Below are positions 1 through 8,485 of a DNA stretch of 56,764 bases, in pieces. This DNA is from Coriobacteriaceae bacterium AM100-PB1-1D-6A (GTDB lineage Bacteria; Actinomycetota; Coriobacteriia; Coriobacteriales; Coriobacteriaceae). How positions within the stretch are numbered: the stretch's first letter is position 1; each line of letters starts with the position of its first letter. The DNA is taken from contig JAQDNC010000014.1 in assembly GCA_027660625.1 (NCBI GenBank), positions 1 through 56,764 on the forward strand, given 5' to 3'. The position numbers and the translations under genes were made by a program. The notes below the pieces were generated by a model that ran no database searches, was not told where the DNA came from, and was given only the letters and a program-made list of their open reading frames with translations.

Positions 1-331
1 AGAAGAGGACGGGGCCGGAGACGGCTAAATCAATTTGCGAAAGAATCTTGACGGTACCAGGTTGCCCCAAAACTAACCAATATCTAACCAAACGCTTGCC
101 ACATCACTTGACGCGCAACGCGTCAAAAATCACCCCGCGACTTCTTGGACGATTTTTCAAGCAATATTTTCAATTGCAGATGCATACCGTTAATTGCTTT
201 CAGCAGGTAGACAGCTTGAAGTCTATCAAAGACGATTGAATAACATCTCAAAGCAATAAGCCCAACCTAGTCGTTTAAGAACGTCCCCAATGACCACCTC
301 TAAGGCGCCGCAGGTTGAGCATAAGTCAGCG
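1..331. other. intergenic region, no gene seen
   Basis: This is a relatively AT-rich stretch with no convincing gene. A 63-codon open frame at 48-239 has no ribosome-binding site and no recognisable protein features. The segment at 203-218 (gcaggtagacagcttg) is a near match to 20782-20797 and 30348-30363, which lie inside the long palindromic elements described at those places, so this may be a decayed relative of them. The right end runs into the structured-RNA candidate at 332-471. Confidence 0.5.
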
Positions 332-471
332 AAAACGCCCCTAAGCGAGCAAGGTGACGTGAAAGAGGAGGGAAGCGTACTTCGGTACGCGACCGACGAT
401 TGAACGTCAGATTGCCGCTTAGGGGCGTTTGCAGCGTCGAGCCGTTACGCGGTTTGGTAAAACCGCGTAAC
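332..471 (+). ncRNA. candidate structured RNA, copy 1 of 2
   Basis: Four helices can be drawn. P1 pairs 333-347 with 416-430 (15 bp). P2 pairs 355-360 with 404-409. P3 is a hairpin at 375-390 closed by a C(UUCG)G tetraloop. P4 is a terminal hairpin at 444-471 (12 bp, loop ggta). A second copy at 20982-21121 keeps exactly the same spacing of P1, P2 and P4 (constant offset of 20650), while its helix sequences differ by paired changes. The UUCG loop here and a G-U pair in copy 2 favour transcription from the plus strand. Loop segments such as gtgaaagaggagg and cgacgattgaac are identical in both. It abuts the 3' end of prfA, which lies on the other strand. Function is unknown; a repeated DNA element is the alternative. 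Confidence 0.6.
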
Positions 472-1539
472 CTAAACAGCCTGTGCCAGCTTCTCGGCTC
501 GCTCGGCGGCGGCGAGCGCCTCGATCACGGTGCCGAGCTGGTCGCCCAGAAGGACGCCGTTGTAGGTGGAGTTGAAACCGATGCGGTGGTCGGTCACGCG
601 GTCCTGGGGCTGGTTGTAGGTACGGATCTTCTCGGAACGGTTGCCGTGGCCGATCTGGCTTTGGCGCTCGGCACCAAGCTCTGCCTGCTGCTTCTCGAGC
701 TCCATCTCGTACAGACGGGCGCGCAGCATCTGCATGCAGACCTCGCGGTTCTGGATCTGGGAGCGCTGCTCCTGCGACTGCACCACGGTGTTGGTGGGCA
801 GGTGGGTGATACGCACGGCGGAGTAGGTGGTGTTAACGCACTGACCGCCAGGGCCCGAAGCGCAGTAAGTATCGATGCGCAGGTCGGACTGGTTGATCTG
901 GACGTCAATCTCCTCGGCCTCGGGAAGCACGGCGACGGTTGCCGTGGAGGTCTGGATGCGGCCCTGGGACTCGGTCTTGGGAACGCGCTGGACACGGTGC
1001 ACGCCGGACTCGAACTTCATGACGGAGTAGACGCGGTCACCCTCGACCTTGAACTCGATGGACTTAAAGCCGCCGGCCTCGCTGGGACTGGAATCGAGCA
1101 CGGTGGTCTTCCAGCCGCGAGACTCGCAAAAGCGCTGGTACATCTTGTACAGGTCGCCGGCGAAGATGGCCGCCTCGTCGCCACCGGCGGCAGAGCGGAT
1201 CTCGACGATGGTATTCTTGTCGTCGTTGGGGTCGCTCGGGATGAGCATGTACTTGATATCTTCCTCGAGCTGGGGAAGCTTAGCCTCGTTTTCGGAGATG
1301 TCCATCTGGAGCATCTCCTTCTCATCGGCGTCGGTGGTATCGTGGAGCATTTCCTTGGCAGCCTCGATGTCGTCGAGCGCGCCGATGTACTCGCGCGAGG
1401 CAGCAATGAGGTCGGACTGGTGCGCGTACTCCTTGTTGAGACGCGTGAACTCCTTGATGTCGGAGGCGACGGCCGGGTCGGACAGCTTCTTCTCGAGCTC
1501 CTCGTAGGCCTTGATGATCTTTTCGAGCTTGTCGCGCAT
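472..1539 (-). CDS. prfA: peptide chain release factor 1
   Basis: Class I release factor that reads UAA and UAG in the ribosomal A site and triggers hydrolysis of peptidyl-tRNA. The 355-residue length is normal. The universal GGQ motif sits in CASGPGGQCVNTTYSAVRIT, and the RF1-type P-x-T codon-reading motif is PKT in RVPKTESQGRIQTSTATV, which separates it from RF2 (SPF). The start has an AAGGAG ribosome-binding site about 8 bases upstream. The prmC methyltransferase gene that often follows prfA is not next to it here; the stop codon instead abuts the structured-RNA candidate on the other strand. The roughly 250 bp upstream of prfA hold no other gene. Confidence 0.97.
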   Translation of the reverse strand: MRDKLEKIIKAYEELEKKLSDPAVASDIKEFTRLNKEYAHQSDLIAASREYIGALDDIEAAKEMLHDTTDADEKEMLQMDISENEAKLPQLEEDIKYMLIPSDPNDDKNTIVEIRSAAGGDEAAIFAGDLYKMYQRFCESRGWKTTVLDSSPSEAGGFKSIEFKVEGDRVYSVMKFESGVHRVQRVPKTESQGRIQTSTATVAVLPEAEEIDVQINQSDLRIDTYCASGPGGQCVNTTYSAVRITHLPTNTVVQSQEQRSQIQNREVCMQMLRARLYEMELEKQQAELGAERQSQIGHGNRSEKIRTYNQPQDRVTDHRIGFNSTYNGVLLGDQLGTVIEALAAAERAEKLAQAV

Positions 1540-1788
1540 GGCAGGACTCCTTTATATGCGTGAAGATGAAAATCGGCAGAGTTGATGGGGCGCATGGCGC
1601 CACTGCGGGGGTAAGCCCAGCTAGAACATGTCGATCTTCAGATACATGCGCATCCCTTCGCGTGTGGGGTACATAGTTGCGGTCTAACCCATACATGATA
1701 GCGTGCGCAGACAAACCTGCATATAACCCGCACGGAATGATTGGTGCAAACAAACCTGACCCCATTGCATCAAGGGCTTGCTTTTTGG

Positions 1789-3204
1789 CTAGAGCGTTTG
1801 AAGCAGGGCGATGAGGAAGCGAACACCCTGGAGGTAGGCACGGCGGGTAATGCGCTCGTTAGTGCCGTGGACACCGCACTCACACTCGTCGTCATCAACC
1901 ACAAAGGCCGAGAAGCGAATGCACTCAGGGCAAATGTGCTGGTAGTTGGCAGCGTCGGTCGCACCGATTACGGTCGAGGGCACAATTGCTACCGGCTCGA
2001 ATGATCCGTTTTCCTCCGTCCCCTTTGGATCACGGAAATAGCGGGCGGCAATGGAGCGAACCGCCTCGAGGCCGGGACCACCGATGCGCGGGGACGGCGA
2101 GGGTTCGGAGCTACCGGGGCCCAGCTCCACTTCGACACGACCGGCAAGGTCCGCCCCGGCAACCGCCTCACGGCAGCGCGCCACAACGTCGGCCACGCTC
2201 GTGCCCTCGAGCATGCGGAAGTTGATGTTGGCCCACATATCCTGCGGCATTACGTTGGCGCCGGTGCTGCCACCCTCGATCTGCGTGGGTGCGCAGGTGG
2301 TCGTCACCAGCGGATAGAGCTTTTTGCTGGCGAGGCAATCGCAGACAATGGCATCCCCGTTGGCGGCAATTTCATCGGCCGTGTAGAGCCCCAACTCGAC
2401 GAGTTGGGCGGCAAGCAAGTCGGTCACGCGCGGCGGCCACTCGATATCGCAGATTGCGGTGATGGCACGACTGAGCATCTCGAGCGATGTGCCGCCGTAG
2501 GGGTTAGACGAATGCCCGCCTTCACTCTTCGTCTTGAGCACGATATCGGCATAGCCCTTCTCCGCGAGGTCGGCATGCATAAGCCAGCCCTCGCCCGCGC
2601 CATACTCGGCATCCGAAACGATGCGGTAGTCGCCCTCGTCGATCAGGTATTCAAGTTCAATACCGCGCTCCTCGAGCACACGACCGATCGCTCCCGCGCC
2701 GTACTGCGTGGTTTCCTCGTCCTGGCCAAAGGCGAGCAGCAGGGTGCGCTCGTGCTCCCAGCCGTGCGCCAGCGCATACTCAACCGCCTCGAGAATGCCT
2801 GCGACCTGGTCTTTCATGTCGATAGCGCCACGACCCCAGATGTAGGTGTCGTCCACGTGCCCGCTAAAGGGGTCGTGCGTCCAGTCGGCCTCGGTACCCG
2901 GCACCACGGGAACCACGTCCATGTGGCCCATGAGCATAATGGGCTTGAGGTCAGGGTCGGAACCGCTAAGCGTCACCAATAGCGAATGGTCGATAAGGTC
3001 GACCTCGCCCGCCGCGAACACGCGCGGCCACGCCTGCTGCATATAGGCGCGCAGGTCGTCGAACGGCTGCCAGTCCACCGCCTCGGCATCCATACTCGAG
3101 ATGGTCGGAAATGACAGCACGCGGCCCAAGCGCTCGCACGCGCCAGTTTCGTCCAAATCAGCAAAATCGTCCTCATGCGCAAAGAAGCGCCAAACCTCGG
3201 CCAT
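1789..3204 (-). CDS. M20 family metallopeptidase (CPS1/PM20D1-like carboxypeptidase)
   Basis: Predicted zinc-dependent amidohydrolase or peptidase of 471 residues. Family landmarks are visible: the H-x-D metal motif in MLMGHMDVVPV, the bridging Asp region WGRGAIDMKDQ, and the catalytic Glu pair in GQDEET. The length fits the CPS1/PM20D1 branch. I place the start at MAEVWRFF because AAGGA lies 6 bases upstream; the longer open frame (to 3258) has no such site. It is the last gene of a minus-strand run after the three genes of a polar amino-acid ABC transporter, 72 bp downstream of the ATPase gene, which suggests it releases amino acids from imported peptides or N-acyl amino acids. The substrate is not deducible from sequence alone. 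Confidence 0.88.
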   Translation of the reverse strand: MAEVWRFFAHEDDFADLDETGACERLGRVLSFPTISSMDAEAVDWQPFDDLRAYMQQAWPRVFAAGEVDLIDHSLLVTLSGSDPDLKPIMLMGHMDVVPVVPGTEADWTHDPFSGHVDDTYIWGRGAIDMKDQVAGILEAVEYALAHGWEHERTLLLAFGQDEETTQYGAGAIGRVLEERGIELEYLIDEGDYRIVSDAEYGAGEGWLMHADLAEKGYADIVLKTKSEGGHSSNPYGGTSLEMLSRAITAICDIEWPPRVTDLLAAQLVELGLYTADEIAANGDAIVCDCLASKKLYPLVTTTCAPTQIEGGSTGANVMPQDMWANINFRMLEGTSVADVVARCREAVAGADLAGRVEVELGPGSSEPSPSPRIGGPGLEAVRSIAARYFRDPKGTEENGSFEPVAIVPSTVIGATDAANYQHICPECIRFSAFVVDDDECECGVHGTNERITRRAYLQGVRFLIALLQTL

Positions 3205-3276
3205 GACATCCTTTCGACTGTGATGACGAGGGCCGCCCCACCGGAGCGGCCCTGCCACGTAAGCGTTTGCGGTCGG

Positions 3277-4062
3277 TTATTTGTCCTCGAGATAACGCGA
3301 GAGGAACTCGCGGGTGCGCTGGTGCTTGGGATTGCCGAAGAGCTCGGCCGGCGCGGCGTCCTCGAGCACCACGCCCTTGTCCATAAAGACCACGCGATCG
3401 GACACGGTGCGGGCAAAGGCCATCTCGTGCGTGACGACAACCATGGTCATGCCGTCGGCAGCGAGCTTGCGCATGACCTCGAGCACCTCTCCCACGATCT
3501 CGGGGTCGAGCGCGGAGGTCGGCTCGTCGAACAGCATGATCTGCGGATTCATGCACAGGGCACGAGCGATGGCCACGCGCTGTTTTTGACCACCGGACAG
3601 GCGGCCCACGGCGGCGTGCGCGAACTTTTCGAGTCCCACGCTCGTCAGATGCTCCATCGCGACCTTCTCGGCCTCGGCCTTGCTCATCTTTTTGAGCGTG
3701 ACGGGCGCGAGCGTGCAGTTGTCGAGCACATCCATGTTGTTGAACAGGTTAAAGCCCTGGAACACCATGCCGATGTCCTCGCGGAGTTTATTGATATTGC
3801 AGCGCTCGGCCGTAAGGTCCTGGCCGTGGAACCAGATGTGGCCCGCGTCCGGGGTCTCGAGCAGGTTGAGGCAACGCAGGAAGGTCGACTTGCCCGAGCC
3901 CGAGGCGCCGATAATGGTGACGACCTCGCCTGATTTGACGGACAGGTCGATGCCTTTGAGTACCTCGAGCGAGCCGAAGCTCTTGCGCAGGCCCTCGACG
4001 CGGATGAGCGGCTCATTGGTCTGTGCGGCGGCCGCAACGCCGGTAGTGGCGGTATCTGCCAT
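3277..4062 (-). CDS. polar amino-acid ABC transporter, ATP-binding subunit
   Basis: GlnQ/HisP-type ATPase of 261 residues that powers import through the permease encoded just upstream. Walker A is GASGSGKST, the Q-loop is VFQGFNLF, the ABC signature is [15 protein letters not shown], Walker B is [12 protein letters not shown] and the switch His is in VVTHEM. The start MADTATTG is preceded by GAGGAG at 6 bases; the open frame extends 25 codons further upstream without support. There is a short N-terminal lead of about 20 residues rich in Ala and Thr before the domain begins at [11 protein letters not shown]. It lies 22 bp after the permease gene in one operon. Confidence 0.95.
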   Translation of the reverse strand: MADTATTGVAAAAQTNEPLIRVEGLRKSFGSLEVLKGIDLSVKSGEVVTIIGASGSGKSTFLRCLNLLETPDAGHIWFHGQDLTAERCNINKLREDIGMVFQGFNLFNNMDVLDNCTLAPVTLKKMSKAEAEKVAMEHLTSVGLEKFAHAAVGRLSGGQKQRVAIARALCMNPQIMLFDEPTSALDPEIVGEVLEVMRKLAADGMTMVVVTHEMAFARTVSDRVVFMDKGVVLEDAAPAELFGNPKHQRTREFLSRYLEDK

Positions 4063-4084
4063 GATGATTCTCCTCGTCTTAAGC

Positions 4085-5233
4085 CTAGTTAGAGCTGGGC
4101 AGCGTGGCAGGGGCCTCGGCGCCGAGCTTTTTGCCAAAGGCTTCGAGCAGGCGGCTCGCCACGAGCGTCAGGATCAGGTAGACCACGAGCGCCACGCAGT
4201 AGACCTCCATCTGGCGGTAGTACACGCCGGCGACGGTGGTGGTGGCGTACATGAGGTCGAACACGCCGATGACCGAGAGCACCGACGAGTCCTTGATGTT
4301 GATGATGAGCTCGTTGGTGAGCGCCGGAATCGCGTTTTTAATGCCCTGGGGGAACACGACTTTGCGCATGGCTTGCCACTGCGAAAGACCCAGCGAGCGC
4401 GCTGCCTCGGCCTGGCCGGGGTCGATGGACTCGATGCCGCCGCGCAGGACCTCCATCATGTAGGCGGTGGAGTTGAGCGAGATGGTGACGAGGCCGGCGG
4501 TGAAGGTACTCCAGATCTGGTTGGCCTGGGCGGTCTCGAAGCCCATGCCGCGCAAAACGGTGAAACCCGCGTAATAGATGAGCAGACCCTGGACCATCAT
4601 GGGCGTGCCGCGCACGATGGTGGAGTAGATGGTCGCAAAGCCGCGGCCAATGCTCTTAAAGAAGCGCACCAGGTCGTTGTCCACGCGATCGAAGGTCTGA
4701 ATACGCAGGAACACAAAGAGCAACGCCAGGAAGAATGCGATGACGGTGCCGAAGGTGGCAAGCGCGATGGTGATCTCGATACCGCGGATAAAGAAGTCCC
4801 CGCTCTTGTAGGTCATGTAGACCAGGCTCGACAAAAAGTCGCTGGGGTTGGAGTCCGAGACGATGCTCACCTGTACCAGGTCGATAAACGACATGACGCA
4901 GCGGTCCACGAAAAAGATCGCCGCGATGGCAACCACGACATAGCTGCCCAAGCGTGCGCCACGACGGAAGCGCTCGGATGCGAACGGCGACGTTTCGCGA
5001 TAGTCATTCCAGTGCATGAGTTTGGTGACGAGCGCCGCCGCCGACACGACGAGCCAGGCCCAAAGGATTGCCCAAAGGCAATCCTGGAAGATACCGGTGG
5101 GCGCCAAGAAGCTCAGCGGCGTGGGGTTGCGCTGGCTAAACGCCAGGCCAAGCGCCGCGATGACACTCGTGCCCAGGTACACATAACGGTGGTCGGCCTT
5201 GATAAAGGAGGCCAGACGATTGATGGTTTTCAT
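4085..5233 (-). CDS. polar amino-acid ABC transporter, permease subunit with long N-terminal extension
   Basis: Membrane permease of the His/Gln/Glu/Arg family, 382 residues. The conserved cytoplasmic coupling loop that contacts the ATPase is present ([19 protein letters not shown], followed by [11 protein letters not shown]). Typical members are 220-250 residues; here the first 145 or so residues form an extra region with about three hydrophobic segments (roughly residues 17-34, 48-72, 95-115) before the canonical permease domain begins near [12 protein letters not shown]. The start has a GGGAGG ribosome-binding site. The gene lies 9 bp after the binding-protein gene. Only one permease gene is present, so the transporter is probably a homodimer. 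Confidence 0.93.
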   Translation of the reverse strand: MKTINRLASFIKADHRYVYLGTSVIAALGLAFSQRNPTPLSFLAPTGIFQDCLWAILWAWLVVSAAALVTKLMHWNDYRETSPFASERFRRGARLGSYVVVAIAAIFFVDRCVMSFIDLVQVSIVSDSNPSDFLSSLVYMTYKSGDFFIRGIEITIALATFGTVIAFFLALLFVFLRIQTFDRVDNDLVRFFKSIGRGFATIYSTIVRGTPMMVQGLLIYYAGFTVLRGMGFETAQANQIWSTFTAGLVTISLNSTAYMMEVLRGGIESIDPGQAEAARSLGLSQWQAMRKVVFPQGIKNAIPALTNELIINIKDSSVLSVIGVFDLMYATTTVAGVYYRQMEVYCVALVVYLILTLVASRLLEAFGKKLGAEAPATLPSSN

Positions 5234-5242
5234 GCTGCCTCC

Positions 5243-6169
5243 CTATGCCGGCTGGCGGTCGAGGCACGCGTCCCACATTTGGTCGCGTTCCTCTTGGCTA
5301 ATGCCCTTGAGTGTCTTGTCGATGAGTTTAAGCAGTTTGTCCGAGCCCTTGCGACAGCCGACGTTTGCCGCGACCTCCTGCTTAAAGCCCTCGCCCTCGG
5401 CAAAATGAATAGGGACGATACCCGGGTTTTGGGCCATATAGCCCTTCTCGTTCTCGGTGTTGTAAGTCACGGCGTCGCACGTGCCCTGCAGCAGATTCGA
5501 GAACACCGTGGGGACGGAGTCGACCGGGTTCTTGTGCACAACGCCCGGAATCTCGTCGATGACGGTGTCGAGCATGGTGTCCTTTTGGCCGAGTACCGTG
5601 GCACCGCTAAAGTCGCTGAGCTTGGTGGCGTTTTGGTAGGGGGAACCCTCTTTTACGAACAGGCCAAAGTAGCCAATAAAGTACGGGTCGGAGAAGCCGA
5701 CCGACTCCTCGCGCTCGGGCGTGGCGCTCATACCGGCGATGATGAGGTCGATCTGGCCGTTGTTGAGCGAATCGATGAGGCCCGAGAAGCTCTGCTTGAC
5801 GGCAACGGGCTCGCCACCGAGGGCCTTGCAGACGATCTTGGCGATCTGCACGTCGTAGCCATCGGCATAGGCGCCCTGCACGTTGTCGATGGGGATAGTG
5901 TACTCACTGGCTTCGGAAACCTGCCAGTTGTACGGGGCGTAGGCCGCCTCCATGCCAATGCGGATCTTGTCCTTGCCGATCACGGAATCGGACAGGTCGT
6001 CGCGACCGCTACCCGTCGTGGGCTGAACCACCTTGAGCGTGGACGGACGCTGACAGCCGGCGAGCGCGCCGGCGACGACGGAAGCGCTCGCAGCGAGAGC
6101 GCTACCCAAAAAGATGCGACGGCTGCACACCAGCTGTGGATGCGCGTCGCGTTGATGGGGAGAATGCAT
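5243..6169 (-). CDS. amino-acid ABC transporter substrate-binding lipoprotein
   Basis: Solute-binding protein of family 3 (SBP_bac_3), 308 residues, first gene of the transporter-peptidase operon. The N-terminus carries a twin-arginine stretch (SRRIFLG), a hydrophobic Ala-rich core and a lipobox ending LAGC, so it is probably exported by Tat and lipid-anchored outside the membrane. The mature part has the family signature IRIGMEAAYAPYNW and the region DLIIAGMSATPERE. The start MHSPHQ is chosen because GGAAGG lies 6 bases upstream; the open frame runs 24 codons further. The ligand class (polar or charged amino acids) follows from the family, not from specific residues. Confidence 0.93.
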   Translation of the reverse strand: MHSPHQRDAHPQLVCSRRIFLGSALAASASVVAGALAGCQRPSTLKVVQPTTGSGRDDLSDSVIGKDKIRIGMEAAYAPYNWQVSEASEYTIPIDNVQGAYADGYDVQIAKIVCKALGGEPVAVKQSFSGLIDSLNNGQIDLIIAGMSATPEREESVGFSDPYFIGYFGLFVKEGSPYQNATKLSDFSGATVLGQKDTMLDTVIDEIPGVVHKNPVDSVPTVFSNLLQGTCDAVTYNTENEKGYMAQNPGIVPIHFAEGEGFKQEVAANVGCRKGSDKLLKLIDKTLKGISQEERDQMWDACLDRQPA

Positions 6170-6335
6170 AATCTGCCTTCCCTGTTGAATCGTATGCTGA
6201 CGACTTAACAGGATATACGCCAGCGACCAGCAGTGCAGCACAAGCTCGAAAAATTAATAGACACATGGTAGTCATTGGAGACGTCGATGTTTTGGCAATG
6301 CCGGCGAGCGACGTCCAGAGCGAACAAGTGGCATG

Positions 6336-6375
6336 AAAAAGACAAGGCATGACCAGAAGGTCTATGCCTTGCCTT
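6336..6375 (-). terminator. rho-independent terminator after the aldose epimerase gene
   Basis: A 12-bp stem with one bulged base (6343-6354 with 6359-6371) and the loop agaa is followed, on the minus strand, by TTTTT (6336-6340). It lies just beyond the stop of the minus-strand gene at 6433-7326. A shorter T-rich tail exists on the other side too. Confidence 0.8.
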
Positions 6376-6432
6376 TTGAATGACAAATTATCGCTCTGGA
6401 CGGCACGCAGCATCGACCGAGCGGCGGAACCT

Positions 6433-7326
6433 CTAGAGCAAGGTGACGCTAAAGCTGCGTTTATCGGTAGCGCCGGGAGCCAAGGTGATGGTGTTGACCT
6501 TGTGCTCAAAGACATCGTCCTCGGTGTCCATGGTGGTGTGACCGGTCCAGGGCTCGAGCGCCACAAACGGAGCGTCGTTGGCGGCAGACCACACGCCGAT
6601 GTACTTAAAGCCCTCAAAGTCGATCTTGACGCCGTGGCCCGACTTGCGGCCGCGCAGCGTGAGCGTGGAGCCCGGGGTATCGGTGAACATGATGGCGTCG
6701 TTATCGAAGCTGCGGTGCGTGATGGGCAGCACGTCCGAGTTATCGGGGGCCTTGTAGCTACCCTCGAACGTCATAAGGCCATCGGGCGTGATGACGGGGG
6801 CCTCGTTAGTCCAAGCCTCGGTAAACGCCAGCTCGTAATCCTCGAACGCCTCGTCCTCGGCGCCGGGGGCGGGCACGTTAAACGCAGGGTGGCCACCCAC
6901 CGAGAACGGCAGGTCTACGTCGCCGGTGTTAGTGACGGCAAAGGTCTGCGTGAGCGTGACATCGCCGGTCAGGGCATAGGTCATGTTGAGCTTAAAGTGG
7001 AAGGGAAAGGCCTTGAGCGACTCGGGCGTATCGGTGATCTCGTAGGTTACCGAGGAGCCGTCCTCCGATACCTCGACCAATTTGTGCTCGACAATGCGTG
7101 CGATGCCGTGGCGCGCCATCTCGCAGGTGCCGGCGGCAGACGTCGCCGTGTTGTTGCGCAGCGATCCCACGATAGGGAACAGGATGGGCGCGTGCTTGCC
7201 CCAAAAGGCCGGGTCGCCCTGCCACAGATACTCATTGCCGTTGAGGGCAAGGCTCGTGAGCTGGGCACCCATGGAATCGATGGCCGCGGTGAGGCCGCCG
7301 CGCTTGATGGTAGTGACAGTAGACAT
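6433..7326 (-). CDS. aldose 1-epimerase family protein (LacX-like)
   Basis: Galactose-mutarotase-fold protein of 297 residues, expected to interconvert sugar anomers in the cytoplasm. The LacX/YeaD branch is suggested by YLWQGDPAFWGKHAPILFPI near the N-terminus, by GGHPAFNVPAPG in the middle (with the active-site His) and by ALEPWTGHTT near the C-terminus. The start MSTVTT follows GGAGGAAG at 6 bases; eight extra codons upstream are unsupported. It stands alone, ending in the terminator at 6336-6375. The sugar substrate is unknown. Confidence 0.88.
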   Translation of the reverse strand: MSTVTTIKRGGLTAAIDSMGAQLTSLALNGNEYLWQGDPAFWGKHAPILFPIVGSLRNNTATSAAGTCEMARHGIARIVEHKLVEVSEDGSSVTYEITDTPESLKAFPFHFKLNMTYALTGDVTLTQTFAVTNTGDVDLPFSVGGHPAFNVPAPGAEDEAFEDYELAFTEAWTNEAPVITPDGLMTFEGSYKAPDNSDVLPITHRSFDNDAIMFTDTPGSTLTLRGRKSGHGVKIDFEGFKYIGVWSAANDAPFVALEPWTGHTTMDTEDDVFEHKVNTITLAPGATDKRSFSVTLL

Positions 7327-7439
7327 GCTACTTCCTCCAAAAGTAAACAATAGTGTCGAGGGCTATTGTCCCACTCTTGGCGGCGGGACGGGACGGCAGG
7401 CGATTATTGAGTAGCCATAGCGGAATGAGCGGCGAGTGC

Positions 7440-8309
7440 CTACTGGGTATCCACGTAAAGGTCGAACCTGCCCTGCGGTGTGGTGTCGACCGTGTCGGGC
7501 GCCTGTGAGTTAAAGCTCACGGGGACCATGCGCTTTGAGGCACGGAAGCGCGTGCCGTCGGTGGCGACGGGCGGTTCATCGACGGTGAGCTCGTAGTCGC
7601 CGGGCTTAAGTTCGATGCCGTCACCAGCGGAATTGACGTATTGATACTCGTCAATCGTCTGCCCTTTGAGCGTACGCCCCACGATGTGGATGAGCATTTG
7701 GCTGTCGCCACGCGCGGTGTCCCACGTCGCGCCGTCCTTGACCTCGACCGACACATGTACCGAGCGCGTGCGGCCGAGCGATTGCTCGATAGACATCTCG
7801 ACCTTGGCGGCGTCTTTTCGCTGTTGTTCAACATGGCTCCAGACGTTTCCAATTACCGAGCATGCGATAACGCCGGCCATGAAGGCGATAAGGATGGGGC
7901 CGAGCGGAGAACGGCGGCCCGCGTCTTCCTCACGAGCCAGGTCGGGGCGATGTGTGGGCGCAGGCGCCTGGGCGCCTTGCGCGGGCACGTCGAGAATGCT
8001 GAAGGATGCCGTGCTGTCGGGGTCGATGGTGTGACGCGGCTGCGGGATCTTTGCCGGCGAGATGGACATGTCGGCTGGCTCGCCGAGCGTGGCCGTAGCG
8101 TCGGCCTTGGCCTCGTCTGCCTCGGCCTGGGCCCAAGCTTGTTCGAAGGTCAGGGGCTCGACGGGGTCGAGGGCGGCGTCCGAATCGGCGGCGACGTCGT
8201 TGCCGGTCTCGTCCTCGTCGCTCGACACGTCACGCGGCATGGGCTCGTCCCACTCCTCGTCCGGAGCCTCACCCTCGCTATACCACCATTCAAAGTTATC
8301 GATATCCAT
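7440..8309 (-). CDS. single-pass membrane protein of unknown function, acidic N-terminus
   Basis: I do not recognise a family. The 289-residue product has a very acidic, low-complexity first 125 residues (rich in Asp, Glu and Ala), one membrane segment (LGPILIAFMAGVIACSVIGN, about residues 135-155) and a C-terminal domain of about 130 residues that should face outward. That domain looks beta-rich (HVSVEVKDGATWD, ELKPGDYELTVDEPP). A ribosome-binding site (AAGGGG) precedes the start by about 8 bases. It lies between the aldose epimerase and the MerR gene, all on the minus strand but with gaps that argue for separate transcription units. Codon and base use match the neighbours, so it is likely a real lineage-specific gene. 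Confidence 0.8.
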   Translation of the reverse strand: MDIDNFEWWYSEGEAPDEEWDEPMPRDVSSDEDETGNDVAADSDAALDPVEPLTFEQAWAQAEADEAKADATATLGEPADMSISPAKIPQPRHTIDPDSTASFSILDVPAQGAQAPAPTHRPDLAREEDAGRRSPLGPILIAFMAGVIACSVIGNVWSHVEQQRKDAAKVEMSIEQSLGRTRSVHVSVEVKDGATWDTARGDSQMLIHIVGRTLKGQTIDEYQYVNSAGDGIELKPGDYELTVDEPPVATDGTRFRASKRMVPVSFNSQAPDTVDTTPQGRFDLYVDTQ

Positions 8310-8384
8310 ACGGGGCGCCCCTTAGGCCTCGCAAATAAACACTTGCTAGCCTTATACCCCCAGACAGCGCTGGAGCTCGCATGG

Positions 8385-8416
8385 AATGTGACAAAGGGAC
8401 TGCTCCTTTGTCGCAT
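8385..8416. repeat. TGTGACAAAGGG palindrome, copy 1
   Basis: Short intergenic inverted repeat of the form aatgtgacaaaggg ... cctttgtcgcat. Four further close copies are at 14405-14435, 19344-19376, 29004-29034 and 42243-42275. All lie in gaps between genes. One arm here carries gcgac in place of gtgac without the partner change. Confidence 0.75.
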
Positions 8417-8417
8417 C

Positions 8418-8485
8418 GAAGTTGCGGTGGAATAGTTCCTGTTTGCACGCCCACTCGAGCTATTTAGGGACTATTTCACCGCAAG
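8418..8485 (+). repeat. long hairpin, TTGCGGTGGAATA family, copy 1
   Basis: The left arm (gttgcggtggaatagttcc) pairs with a right arm ending gggactatttcaccgcaa. Every position pairs if G-U is allowed, which is true only for the plus-strand RNA. A second member with the same arm ends but a different inner sequence is at 37288-37353. It sits between the start of the unknown membrane-protein gene and the end of the MerR gene. Confidence 0.6.

Noticed and set aside
48..239. 63-codon open frame near the left end
   Set aside because: No ribosome-binding site, no protein-like composition, and it overlaps repeat-like intergenic sequence.
400..1563. 387-codon open frame antisense to prfA
   Set aside because: It mirrors a certain gene; long antisense frames are expected in GC-rich coding DNA, and the product has no recognisable features.
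3680..6208. 842-codon frame antisense to the ABC transporter genes
   Set aside because: It covers three confirmed genes on the opposite strand and has the His/Arg/Asp-rich composition of a shadow frame.
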